Origin: Parus major | Taxonomy: Eukaryota > Chordata > Aves > Passeriformes > Paridae | Length of the DNA stretch: 64,000 nucleotides | Assembly (NCBI RefSeq): GCF_001522545.3 | Contig: NC_031776.1 | Coordinates: 35,497,248 to 35,561,247, forward strand | Reading direction: 5' to 3' | Part shown: positions 24,131-36,178 of the stretch, piece after piece | Numbering within the stretch: position 1 is the first letter of the stretch | Layout of the letters: the number at the start of each line of letters is the position of its first letter | Made by a program: the position numbers and the translations under genes | The notes under the pieces: generated by a model | What the model was told of the DNA's origin: nothing | The model's input: the letters and a program-made list of their open reading frames with translations, nothing else | Database searches by the model: none

Positions 24131-26239
24131 TCAGTTTATTGGTGCCGCTCTGAGAGTGGGGACAAAAGCAGCTGAGTTTAGGAAAAGGGAAAATGAACTA
24201 AAATTTCTATTTAAAAACCCATCAAAAGTTAAAATAGCTCCTCTTTCTTTTGATCAGTCCTTTATCCAGGAACTAAAACTGTTTAGGACACGGATCCCAG
24301 TGAATTTTCCATGGGAGCAGGAATCTGTTTGAGGTGCTCATTGTTTAGATGTTAGAAAACAAAATGTTCTCATTTCTATACCACATAAATGGGAGTGTTC
24401 ACTGGTGAGTCTTTGTGTCATTGATAATAAATGGCTCGTCAGGAAGTAGATCCAGGAGTGAATTCTTATTTAATTCCTGTCCCAACAAGGGAACAGCAAA
24501 ACAGGTGCCCCTTCAATACAAGGTAACAGAGGAAAATCATAAATATTATAGGTATTATAATGTATATTTAACTTCCCCTAGATAATTTTAACACCATTTT
24601 TTTATGCTACTAATTTTTATTTGGATGTTTTATACCTTTGCCAGTACAGACATTTATGTTGGTTCAGACCTATATCTTTTTTTATTATTATTATTATTAT
24701 TTTTCCTTAAGTTTTCTCTTTATCAACAGCACAATTTCAGCATTTGAGTGGCAGCAAGTGACATTTGCAGAGGACAGATCCTGCAGGCAAATGAGCAGGT
24801 GACAGGAGGCACAATGGCACTCAGGAATAGTCTGACACGTGGGTGTTCCGACTGGAGGATCCTCTTTGTGTTCAATGAAGTTCTCATGGAGCAGCTTTCA
24901 GTTGATATTGTATTCTCAGAGTATAGAATTCAATCTATCCCCATCACACACAGCCTTCAGCTGGGGTTCTTTACACCATTCCTGCTATCATTCTCCCTTA
25001 TAATACCATTTAAAGTGCAAAAAGCTGAGCAAACTGCCTCTGAGTGGTGTATCAAAATGATCTGCACGTGCCTTGATGGGGTTAATATTTATTCACTTGA
25101 TTGTGATCCTTAGAAAACAGTTATTGGGAGAGAGAGTTTTGTTCCTGTGTAAAGGGCACTTCCAAACTCACTGGGAACACAAAGCTTTTCTCTTCCAGTA
25201 AAGCAATTTAGCAAATCCCTGATTCAGGTGATGCTACTTTGTGGTACTTTGACATTTTAGGGAAAAAAGCTAAAAATCACCATGTAGTTAAAGAAGCCAT
25301 ATTATCAATATTTGGCTGATTTTTCCATCTGTCTGGAATATTACTAAGGCTGTGGGTAACCCTGTTCTGCAGCCCTGCAATCCTGTAAAATCCAGCTCTT
25401 TCACAATGGCTCCTCTTGGAAAGGATGGTGAGGGTTTAAAGGTGAGCCAGGCACCTTCCTGAGCACGAGGGTATAAAATCTGGGGGTTCCTACCAAATGT
25501 TTTTCCATTATTCAGTTGGTTTTTCTCTTTCTTAGTATTTAAAAGGATTTTTTCTAATGCCTTTTCCGTGGAAATTGTGATTATGAGTTAGTCCATACAT
25601 AAAACTGATTTTTCTGATTTGTCTTAAATTGCATTTCCTTGATGATCCAAAATCTAAAACACATTTCAAGCCTTTAAAAATAGACCAGAGAAGGGGACAA
25701 GTCCCTGCTTTGACACAGATGTTTCTGCAGGAGGGCCAATGCCCTCAGATTACTGTGATGGTCCCATCTAAACATATTTAAAATACAAAATTACACATTC
25801 TCCGTGAATAGTTTTGATTTGGGCTGCAGGAATGTGGAGCTAAAATTCCAGTTAAAGATGGTTCATAATTACAAAGGAGCAGGCTGGCTGCAGCTGCAGG
25901 GACAGGGATAAGGACACGCTGAGGAGACCGGAGCAGGAGGTGGGAATTACACACCTGTTCCCTGGAAAAACAAACTCTGAGAGCCCATATTTAATGGCCA
26001 AAGTTAAATGTGAGTACTTCTGTGAAGAAGGGAGTGTGCTTGATCCATGAGAAAATGCTTCCAAACCAGGAATATTTGTTGGGAAATCTACTGTGGAGTG
26101 AAGATGGGAGTGGGGCCCTCTCTGGGCTTGGGTTGTGTGGTTGTGTCTGACATCTCTGGATCTGCTCCCTGCAGGATTTGATGTCCTGCCCCAGACAGGT
26201 CCTTTTTCTTCTCCAGGCATCCAAGGGAGCGTAAGGGAG
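24131..26239. other. Non-coding DNA (putative 5' intron)
   Basis: AT-rich unique sequence containing the TTA microsatellite. A 121-codon frame from 24748 shows no recognisable domain. No exon recognised. Confidence 0.5.
24680..24702. repeat. TTA microsatellite
   Basis: About six or seven TTA units flanked by T-runs. Confidence 0.85.
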
Positions 26240-26572
26240 GGCTCTGGGGTGACTTCCCAATTCCTAAAGGTGCTCCAGGAGAGCTTGGAGAGAGATTTGG
26301 GACAAGGGCTGGAGGGACAGGAGCCAGGGAATGGCTCCCAGTGCCAGAGGGCAGGGATGGATGGGATATTGGGAACTGGGAATTCCTGGCTGGGAGGGTG
26401 GGGAGGGGCTGGGATGGAATTCCCAGAGCAGCTGTGGCTGCCCCTGGGTCCCTGGAAGTGTCCCAGGCTGGACAGGGCTTGGAGCAGGCTGGGGTAGAGG
26501 GAGGTGTCCCTGCCATGGCAGGGGTGGGATGGGATGAGCTCCAAAGCCCATCCCTCCTGGGATTGTTTGAAT
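26240..26572 (+). mobile_element. CR1 LINE 3' fragment, + strand, about 330 bp
   Basis: Sense copy running from internal CR1 (gctccaggagagcttggaga, ggacaggagccagggaatgg) through attcctggctgggagggtgg, ctgtggctgcccctgggtcc, gggcttggagcaggctgggg to ccctcctgggattgtttg. The long frames here on both strands (up to 230 codons) are CR1-derived. It may begin somewhat further left. Confidence 0.87.
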
Positions 26573-27722
26573 TTAAGAAGCCACAGGCCAGAAGACAGCC
26601 CAGTGACTGATCCCAGCCTTCCTGCTCTCCCAGGCTATCACCTTTCCCAGCCCCTGCTCACAGCTCCCAGCTCCCTGCTCGTGTTTCAGAGCCTGGCACT
26701 GCCAGAGAGCTCACCACAGCACCTACAGCACTGTTCCATAGAAATTACCCAGAATAGGAACAAAGTGCATTTTATATAAAATCACTCCTCTTCTGCCTCT
26801 CATATCTGCCCAGCCCAGTGTCCTCCTGACATGAATTTGGTCTAAAAAGTGCTTTATTTGTAGCTGCACTCCTGATGTGCCTTGATTTTTTTATCCCTTT
26901 AATTATTGCTAGATGTGGTAGATTTTAAACAGAGGTTTTTTTCAGAGGCTGAAACATTTGTTAAGGTAAGGCTTGTGCTGTCCCAAGTAAATAGTTAAAC
27001 ACCAAATTCTGAGGGAGATAAAACAGCATTGCTGTGTATTCAGAGCCTGCACTCCAAGTATGGACTGACAGAATTCCAGCATGGAATTCTGTGCTCTCCC
27101 ACTGTGGAGAAATTCTGGAGGAAAAGCTAAAACCATAAGTGATTTTTGGGTTCAGGTCAGGGGGATTACATTTCTGGCTGGAAGGAAAGAAGGGTCTGGC
27201 TTCTTCCTCTGTGGTCAATCCCTAAATGCAGAAGGATGTAAGAAGCTGAAAGCAGTTTAGCCCCTCAGCCTGGGAACTGAACCTGAAAAGTGGGATGAAG
27301 GGAGGAGGGAAGGAGAGGTTGCAAGGATTACAGACCCTTGTTGGAATAGCAGGGCTGTGCTTTTTAGAGTGAATTTTAGCTTAGATTCAAGTTCATGGAA
27401 TATTTGCAATAATGGAAATATTCACTGAAAAGGGAGGGGGGAAAAACCCCAAACCACAACATACAAAAGATCTGCTGCACTGACACAACAGTAAATTATT
27501 TGTTTAGGTGGAAATAGAAATTTATAAAATATGAATCTAAGATGGAACTGTTATGTTCTAGCAGTGAACTAAATGTGATGTAAGGTGATTTTAAAGCAGA
27601 CAGATTGAGGATTGTCCAGCTGAAATTGCTGAATCCTGCAGTCCTGACTCTTGATGGCAGAACTGAAAAGGCATTTCAGTTACATGGCCAAATCACAGAA
27701 TCACAAACACAGCTCTGTAATA
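26573..27722. other. Non-coding DNA (putative 5' intron)
   Basis: Unique sequence, slightly GC-richer just after the CR1. No exon or RNA gene recognised. Confidence 0.5.
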
Positions 27723-27968
27723 CCTGAATTTCATTGTTCCATTCCTGAATTTCACTGTTCCATTCCTGAATTTCACTGTTCCATTCCTGAATTTCAGTAA
27801 TTCCTGACTTTCATTGTTCCATTCCTGAATTTCATTAATTCCTGAATTTCACTGTTCCATTCCTAAATTTCATTAATTCTTGAATTTCATTGTTCCATTC
27901 CTGAATTTCATTGTTTCATTCCTGAATTTCACTGTTTCATTCCTGATTTTCACTGTTCCATTCCTTCA
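27723..27968. repeat. 21-bp minisatellite with shortened units
   Basis: About twelve units of the form attcctgaatttcactgttcc in tandem, with ca/tt variants and several shortened copies ending in taatt instead of tgttcc. Neighbouring units are more alike than distant ones, as expected from local slippage. Confidence 0.92.
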
Positions 27969-29112
27969 TTCTGGAAAGACCTCTCATTCCAAATACCTCA
28001 CCCTTCTTCTGTTTTTCAAACATTAGGTAACTCTCCATCAGGTTTTGCAGGATGAGATCTAGGACAGAGATTCCAAACCAGTTAAATTTCTTCTTACCTG
28101 TCCTTGAACTCATCTAGAAGCACTGTCAATGCTGAAGCCATCCCTGCTGTTCATTTCCATGATTCTATAGCTCCAATAAAAGGTAAAAAATAAAGATTTT
28201 GAGGGAATATTGAAGATGTTTCTGATGAGGTTTTCTTGTGAAGGTCTAGAGAAAATAAACAGGAATTCTTCTGTCAGTAGATCTTGCCGTAACATCTGCA
28301 ACTTGATGATTTTAAGTTTAATAAATTACTTAATTCAGGGTTTAGCCAACAGAAGTGTGTGGTGGAACAACCTGTGGTACATCTGGATTTGTCCAGATGG
28401 ATCTTGACTTTGGCCTTTTCCACAGCAGCTCAAGGCCTGAGAGCAGAGGAAACAAATATTTCTGAAAGCTGAAAGCTCAGAACACTTAGTTGATGCTTTC
28501 TAGTACAATAAAGCAAAATTAGATCTGTGCTTCTAAAGAAAATGCACTGAAATAACTGCAAACCTGCAACACCTTCAAGGCACCCTTTGAACATTAGAAA
28601 AACTTGCATTTTATCTCCTTTTCACTCAAAGGCGTGGCCTCGGTCTGGTTTCAAAATGCAAAGGTTGGTGATCTCCAGGGTCTGGATGCTTTTTCCTTTT
28701 GACATTTCCTAAGCATAAAGAATGGGAGGGCCTGCTGGCTGCCTAATTAGGGTGGTTTAATTGTTTAACAGCTTTCAGTAGGTGTCACATATGGTACCTC
28801 TGGCTGTATTCTGACAGGAGCACAAGATTGAGGGCCCTTGGCCGCTCCTTTGCAGGAACCAAACTGTCTCTTCAGCTGTTGCTGTTTCAGTGGATCACCA
28901 GAACCAGTCCAGAAACGGCTTTAGGGATTTGAGAGGTGGGAACAGAGCTTTCCTCATGTCCCTTAATTCCCTTGGAGTCACCCTGAGCTGTGCTGGTGCC
29001 TGCTGGTTTCCCTTCAGTGGGAAGTTGTGTTTGGGTATTTGGGAGCAGGACATCAGTGTGTGTTTCACCATGGACACTGGCAGTGATTCCCAAAGCTTCA
29101 CATCCCAGATTG
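27969..29112. other. Non-coding DNA (putative 5' intron)
   Basis: Unique sequence. The 168-codon frame from 28890 runs into the following CR1 and has no known domain. No exon recognised. Confidence 0.5.
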
Positions 29113-29312
29113 TCATGGAATCACGGAATGGGTTGGAAGGGACATTAAAGCTCATCCCATTCCCAGGGCAGGGACACCTTCTTCTATCCCAAGGCCTTCC
29201 CTTCATTGCTCCAAGCCCATCCAGCCTGGCCTTGGACACTTCCAGGGATCCGGGGGCATCCAGAGCTTCTCTGGGAATTCCACCCCAGCCCCTCCTCACC
29301 CTCACAGGGAAG
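29113..29312 (-). mobile_element. CR1 LINE 3' fragment
   Basis: Antisense CR1: tcatggaatcacggaatggg, ttggaagggacattaaagct, gcagggacaccttcttctat, ccagcctggccttggacact, ctctgggaattccaccccag, caccctcacagggaa. Confidence 0.88.
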
Positions 29313-30697
29313 ATTCCAAGGCTGCAGGTATTTATCCAGGAGGAATCATCCCTGAGGGAATCAGTCTGGGAAAACTTGAACTCATTAGGTGGTTAAAAAC
29401 ACCAGGATTTGCAGTATTAGTAGCTGATAACTTCACAATTAACGTTCCAGAAAGCTCCCTGGCATCTCTTGGAATGCACCTGAGCAGCAATATCACTTTT
29501 TGCCTAAAAAATAGAAGATTTTAATCGTGTTTATGTTAACACCAAAAGCTACCAAAAATAAATGGGATGTCTGTTCATTTTTGTCCCTTCCAAAGAACAA
29601 AAACTGAGCCTATAGTAAAGTTCTGTCCCTGGCATTTTATTGAATTTAAAGAGAGGAAAGAAGATACATTGACCCTGTTGGACTTTTCAGTGGTTTGAGA
29701 AAGAAAAAGTCACTTTTTAATGGAAAGAGAAAATGAGCCTTTGAGTGCTGGAAGCCCAATAGTTAAAAATACAAGAAATTTTGTGTTATTGCAGATCCTG
29801 CTCAGTTAAAGGGAATGTGGCAATTCTAAATCATCTGTCCCAGGAAATCAACACTGGTTTGAAATGTGTACAAACTGAAAACAGTCTATGCCAGAACTCC
29901 TTGTGCTAGTGCCAGCTAAAAGCAAGAAAGAAAGGGGAAAAAACCCAAATTGATGGATTTCAAAGCTGATAATTGTGCTTGAGTGCCGTGGCTGTAAATC
30001 ACTGAATGGCTTTTCCTTGGATACAACAGTCACTGCATGTAAATGTACACATGTTGCCTTTGCAGTAGTACAAAATACCTGAAATCCTCAATTCCAGTTA
30101 TTAAAATACAACCTGATGCAACATTTCACCATTTGCCTTAACCTGAGATGATTCCATGAATGTCAAATACCATAATGCTGAGGGAAATCAAAATTCATGC
30201 ACAACATGATAGCAGAATGTGTGACCTTAACTTCAGAGCAGCACAACGTGTTAAATTATCTTGCTGTAGTTCCAAAAAGCTTCATGGATTAAGTTTTTTA
30301 GAGTGTTACTCTTGAAGAGTGGGAAATTTTAAAAACAATTTTCAATTCTGTGTGAAGAGACTTTTCAGTTTGGCTCAGCTTCTCCAAAATCATCTCTCAA
30401 GTCCCTGCCTGTGTCTGCAATCATTTTTTGGGGCAGAGAAAATCATTACTCTGAAGGTGTGTTGGATCTTTTCCACACCCCTGGTTACATCCACGGCTCT
30501 TCCCAAATCATCTCCTGTTGCTGATCACACAGAAATTTGAAAGTAAATGTTAAAACAAGATTCTGTTCCTCTTTATTGGTTTTGTGTCTTCTGTATTCAT
30601 AAAGAGCAGCTGGAAAACGCACTGCAAAAATGGATTTTTATCAAACTTACTGGCAGGATTTATCCAGAGGTACAGAAATTGTACAGGATTGTACAGA
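29313..30697. other. AT-rich non-coding DNA (putative 5' intron)
   Basis: I see nothing in it beyond chance frames under 75 codons. Confidence 0.5.
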
Positions 30698-30907
30698 AAT
30701 TCATGGAATTGTAGGATGGTTTGGGTTGGGAGAACCTTCAAGCTCATCCCAATCCACCCAACTATGGACAGGACACCTTCCACCACCCCAGGCTGCTCCC
30801 AGCCCTGTCCAGCCTGGCCTTGGACACTTCCAGGGATCCAGGGGCAGCCACAGCTGCTCTGGGAATTCCAGCCCAGCCCCTCCCCACCCTCCCAGCCGGG
30901 AATTCCT
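30698..30907 (-). mobile_element. CR1 LINE 3' fragment
   Basis: A well-preserved antisense tail: tcatggaattgtaggatggt, ttgggttgggagaaccttca, caggacaccttccaccaccc, ggggcagccacagctgctct, ccaccctcccagccgggaat. Frames of 89-109 codons over it are spurious. Confidence 0.9.
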
Positions 30908-33900
30908 TCCTAAATTTGTTTATTTGCAGCTTTGAGACTTTTTTTGCAAAGCCCAGGCTGCCATTCAGGGTGTGGTTACGACAAACGTAGAGTTTGTTGT
31001 GGGTTTGGGGTTTGGAGCCAGACAATTAATTCAATTAATAAAGCAGAAGAGATGTTTGTGCTGTCACATTAATTCTGCCACAGAATGACGTGGTTACATC
31101 AAGTGAGGAGAAACACTGATATAAAATATTTTGGTAAATAAGTACAATATGATATAAAATATAAATATAAATAGGTATAATAATAGCCCTTGATGATAAT
31201 CTGAAGAATGTGAGAGTAAAGTGTTATTTCAGGTGAATTTATACTTTCTGTATTTAATGTTTCTTTGGACAAATCTACCAAAAGTCTGTTAGGGAAACAC
31301 CTTGCTTTAAGCTGCTCATTTTTATCTACTGCCTGAAATGCTTGAAGATGCAGAGGGACAAACTTTATTTATCCTCCTGTTCACCATCACGTTGGGCTGA
31401 CCTGCAGCACTAAAAGCCAAATTATTTGGTGTGTCCATTTAAGACATTTAAATGTGTGTTTTAGGATAAATTCCTACCTTGAGTAAATTTACACCGCTTT
31501 GTAGTGAAGCCCTAGTATGCAAAATGAGCATCTGCCTGCACCAGTAGATTCTTAATTCTGGTGATTTAGCAGAGAACATGTTTATAGTTCAGAAAATAAA
31601 TAATTCAGGAGTCTGTATCTGCCTTGTGTTGACTCTTTGTAACCCTACTTGAGATTTACTAATTCAGTCCTTCCACTTAGTACCTGTTAACTGTTACCTG
31701 CAAGGACCTGAGTTGAGGAAAGATCTGGGCACTGTTATCTGAAGCTGCTAATGCAGAATATAAATCATAATGATATGATAATAATAACTATTATTCTTAT
31801 TCATAATTATTATAATGAAATAATATATATTATAATATATATATATATATTATGAGGCTGCTAAAAGCTTTGGATGGTGCCACAGAGCAGGAAACTCAAC
31901 TGATGTAAAATCTGATCACTTATGATGTTAAAGGAGCCCCAGCAGGTGCACAGATCTCAGTTCATGGAAAATTAAAGATGCTTTTACTGGTTTTCAGGCT
32001 ATCTTGGTATTAGGGAGAAATATTGCATTATCAAGGAATAATTCTTGTTGTCCAAACTAAATGTTTCCATCTGTTCTCTGCAACTGAGCAGGAGCTAAAA
32101 TAGTCATTTTCTCTGCTCTCCTGCCATTTACAGAACGGCTTCATTTTGTCTTTATGTTCAAAGCCGTGTTTTGTTGGCATTCTCTAAGACTTTGGTTGCT
32201 CAAATGAAGGTCCTGTTCCTCACACTTGTTGTTCACGTTGGCCCAAAGAAAGGGCAAAAGCAGAATTTCAGTTTGAGGTTGTTGTAAATCCCAGTTTTGT
32301 TTAGGTTTTGTCGCCACTTTTGCACATTCACACATTTCAACGAAGCAAATTGAAGTTTTTTTCCCCTGGCACAGTGCTGCCATCCCTTGGAAGGTGCTTT
32401 TAAAATCCAACTAGGTTCTTTGTGTATGGAATTACTTTCAGCCTTGAACTTTTTGAAGGTGATGGGATCATTCAGATCCTTTAAACTGGGCTTAGTTTGG
32501 ATCTGCTCCAAAAAATAGAGCCCAGGAGAGGCTGATTGGAGGAGCAGTAGGAAGAAGTTTCTGGGTGAAGCCGTGTCCAGACATTCAATTTCTCTTTTCC
32601 TGGTGTGGAAGACAGATCCCAATACAGATCCCAATACTTGGATGATATTCCAGTGCCATACCTGTTGTTCCTGCCCATCAAGGTCCTGGCAGATCACATC
32701 CAGACCTGGCATGTCCAGCTTGTTACCGAGGCTCTTCCCAGAATTTGGGAATTGCCTGAGCTCAGCTCTGCAGGGAGCTGAAGGATCCTCACTCTCAGCT
32801 CACCACTGGAGTTGGATGGAGTAGGAATCTTCTCATCTCCCAGAGCAGCAATGCCACAGGATCTGATTGTCCATCAGTTCCAACCTGATGTAATTCTGGA
32901 GGAATTTCAAGCTTCTCTCCCTGAACGGATGTCTCGGATTCTCCTTGGGAGATGGAGTCTCTCATCTGGAGTCTCCCATTAACTCCTTCCTGCCAGACCT
33001 TTGAATTAGGGAAGTTTGCACGTACAGGAGAGGAAACAAGAGCTTCAGGGGTCAGAAACTTCATCTTTTATTATGCCTGAAGCCAGAAAGTGTAAAAAAC
33101 ACGCTGAGAATGAAGGAACTGGGACACTTCAATTGTGCTTTCTGTGAAGGAGGAAAAATTCAGTCATTAAATTGACATTTTGCAGTTCACTGTTCTTAGA
33201 GCCATACAAAATTGTAAAGCTGTAATGTTAGTACATTTATATTTTAATCATTAAATTAATATTATTAACTCTTAAGCTAACTTAAGCGAAGCAATTAAAA
33301 TTTTTCAACTTCTATATTAGTTCTTTTAGCTTGGAAGAGGTTTTTTTTTAGTTATAGAGAAAACTTCATATAAAATCATGAAATAAAAAGCAAATTTAGG
33401 TTTAACCAAGTTGTCTGTTGATTTCTACTGAAAGTCTCATTCTCAGATCATTTTCCTCTGTGTGCTCTGCTTCAATTCAATTTCTGCTTGTGTCTTTAAC
33501 TTCAAAAATCTGGAGTTTGGTTATTCCAGTTGTTGATTCGCTGTCAAACACCTTGACACCTTTAAATCCTTGTTTTTACTGTGCTTTTCCCCAATGACAT
33601 TTGGTATATTTGTCATTAGTAATATTTAATATTTCTCTTTGGCCTTAGTGCTGTTGTGATACATATTTCTAAAAATCAGAGGAATATTGGATTATTTAGT
33701 CCCATTTACATATAAATACCTTAAAACCAGACTTTATAAAATCTCTGGAAGCTTTCTGAAAACTCATTCAGTCCTGGGCTAAATTTTTATAAAATTTTGA
33801 GCTCTTATTTCTGAATAAATAAGGTGGATATTTTTTAAATTATCAAACAGATTGAAATAGTAGGGCATTTTTATATAAATATATACTCAGGAGTGATCCA

Positions 33901-34914
33901 ATGTGAATTATATTAAACTCAGTGGGAAACCATCCATTAACCTTAGCAAGAATAGAATCAGAATTCCAGAAAGTGAATTCTGCTTTAGGAGCCCTGTGCC
34001 TGGGGATTATTCAAATGCCCTCCTGATACTTTTATCAATGAATTGGACAATTAGTTGTACTAATTAACAGCATTACTTTGGAAGAACTGCTTGGAGAAAG
34101 TGGAGTGACAATAGAGGCGGCCTAGAGCAGGCAGGGATGGAACTGGGATGAAATTCCTTCTCCATGGAAATTAATTTTGAATTTTCTCAGCATTTCCAGT
34201 TTCAGGATAATTTCAGTTGGAGCCTGAATCCAGAGCAGAATCTGCTGGAGTCTCCTCTCTGCTCCCATGGCAGCATCTGCCCTGCAAGAGAGTTTAAAAT
34301 AATCAAGATTTGCCAGTTATGGAGGTTTGTGCCAAGAATTTTTAAATAAGAAGTAACACAGTTTAGAGAAGTTTATGTTATTTTCTTTGGGGAGGATTTA
34401 ATTTTAAACAATGGCATCATGTCATGTCTAAAAGAAGACATTTTATTATGTGATGATAAAGTGTCATGAGGCAAAAATATAAACTGTTGGTGTGCTTGCT
34501 GCATGAAATTTCTTCTCTCCTAATGAGTTTGGGGCTTTGGGATAAGAGATTGCTCTGAAAGTCCAGGTGTCCTTTTCTTCTCCTTCTGCTGTGGGCGTGT
34601 TTCTCCAGGTATTGGTAGAGTTGTGTACATTGTGGAGAAATGGAAAAAGTTCTGATCTTGGCAGCACAAATATATTTCTGTGAAATAACCTGAGTCAGGA
34701 GATAGAAATGAAGATGTTCTGGTGGCTTGAGTTAATTTTTGCCTGTGGAGGGAGTGTTCCAGCAGTGTGGAAGTGCAGGAGGAAAGAGTGGACAGTGGGG
34801 TGGGAGACAAGTGTGACAAATGTTTCTCTCTCCTCTTTGGGTTGTTTTACCAAATGTCTTCACTTTTGGGGGGATATTTCTGTTTCTATCATAAGAGACA
34901 CCTGAAGAGAAAAC
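30908..34914. other. AT-rich non-coding DNA (putative 5' intron)
   Basis: It contains the AT tract at 31770-31853. At 32.2-33.06 kb there is a GC-richer patch with overlapping minus-strand frames of 159 and 89 codons. These show no domain or motif I recognise, and the patch may be an old eroded repeat. No exon found. Confidence 0.45.
31770..31853. repeat. AT-rich tract with (AT)n
   Basis: Pure A/T apart from a few bases, ending with a TATATATATATAT run at about 31833-31849. Confidence 0.85.
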
Positions 34915-34985
34915 CTGAGCATCCCTGGCCATGGAATGGGCTTTGAGATCCCTTCTGACCCAAACATTCTGGGGTTCTGTGATTA
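34915..34985 (+). mobile_element. CR1 3' terminus relic, + strand
   Basis: Sense CR1 end: ccctggccatggaatgggct, ttgagatcccttctgaccca, aacattctggggttctgtga. Only the last 70 bases remain. Confidence 0.8.
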
Positions 34986-36094
34986 CAAAAATCAATTATT
35001 TGTAAGAATGGAGTAGGAACAACTATATCTTTTACTAACTCATTCTTTTGTACCTTTAGCAATGTATGTTCAGGAAAAACAGGAGAAAAGACAAAATGGC
35101 ATTATACAGACCTCAAATTCTCTGTTTATCTTCTCTTCTCTCATCAGTTTCTCAGTTATCTCTATATTAAATTAAAGATCAGTGAAGGAGAAAAGTTGAT
35201 TACATTTCCATTGTGAGCCAGAAAACAGCAATGTGTGTACACAAGGTATGCAAAGGGGCTGAGGGAAACAAATCAAGTTTTCAAAGTGCTGTGTTACAGA
35301 TGAATGAAAATAATTTGTAAATTATTCATCAAATTTAATTCCGAGATGTTTTGAGAAAACCAAAATAAATTGGGGCGTGTGATTGTTGGAGAGACCTTTA
35401 TTCTCCAGACTTTACAGGTCTAAATCTTGAGTATGGACTTCATCAAGATGTGGAGAATGGCCAAACTGCAGGCAGAGGTATCAGCTACTCAGGATTTATA
35501 GGATTGAAATATTGACTAAACTGATGCCTGATTTTTTTCCTCTTGCAAATTAAAACTCCTTTTTTTTTTTCCTTTTTTCCCGTAAGTGGAGACACAAAAA
35601 AAATAGATAATTTCCCTTTTTATATCTTCCATGCTCAAAGCAACAGTCACTCACAGGACAGCGTTGCCAAACCTTTGGAAAATGTTATTATATCTATATA
35701 TCACATATGTAAAGTAAATATGTTAGCACCTTAGCCTTGTTGATGTCACATACATAAAGGAAATATATCAGTATGTTATATTTATTATGATGTATCTTGT
35801 AATTTAAAGAAATGTGATAGCTTGTTGGCCTTCCAGCTGATTTCTGAGTTCAGTTTTCAGAAAGACCTGCCTGTTTTTTGATATTTCTTTGAGCGTTCAC
35901 GCTTTTCACGTGGTCCATGCTGTTGTTAGGCAGTTACAGTTCATTTTTGAAGTTCTGTTCATCTGGCCAACTTGTTGTCATACAAAAGCCCAGGAGAAGG
36001 CCATATGTTCCTGCAAAGGTAGCCTTGGAAGGTGGGATAGCTGCTTCTTCTTTTTCTTCTGCCATCTGTTCTGCTTTAACTTCATTTTCTCCAG
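34986..36094. other. AT-rich non-coding DNA before candidate 5' exon
   Basis: T-run at about 35560-35580 and TATATAT near 35690; it ends in a long polypyrimidine tract before the acceptor at 36094. No repeat family recognised. Confidence 0.5.
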
Positions 36095-36178
36095 ATTCCG
36101 TGTCTAGCAAATACTCGGATAATAGATGGGAATTCTAATCAGTACGGAAGCAAGATTATTGTTTCCAACAACAGTCAG
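36095..36178 (+). other. MBD5: Candidate MBD5 5' untranslated exon (84 nt)
   Basis: The acceptor is very good: a pyrimidine tract from about 36065 followed by ttcattttctccag ending at 36094. The donor is acagtcag|gtattc. The body looks unlike the surrounding AT-rich intron: it has two CpGs (attccgtg, tactcgg) plus tacgg, and no repeat similarity. It carries stops in the + frames, so it would be non-coding. Position and strand fit the chain of untranslated exons known upstream of the MBD5 start codon in vertebrates. Confidence 0.42.

Noticed and set aside
25852..26544. 230-codon minus-strand frame
   Set aside because: Its larger part is the CR1 copy at 26240-26572 read backwards; no domain recognised in the rest.
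32233..32712. 159-codon minus-strand frame as a gene
   Set aside because: No motif or family recognised and no splice or promoter context; kept only as a finding about an unexplained patch.
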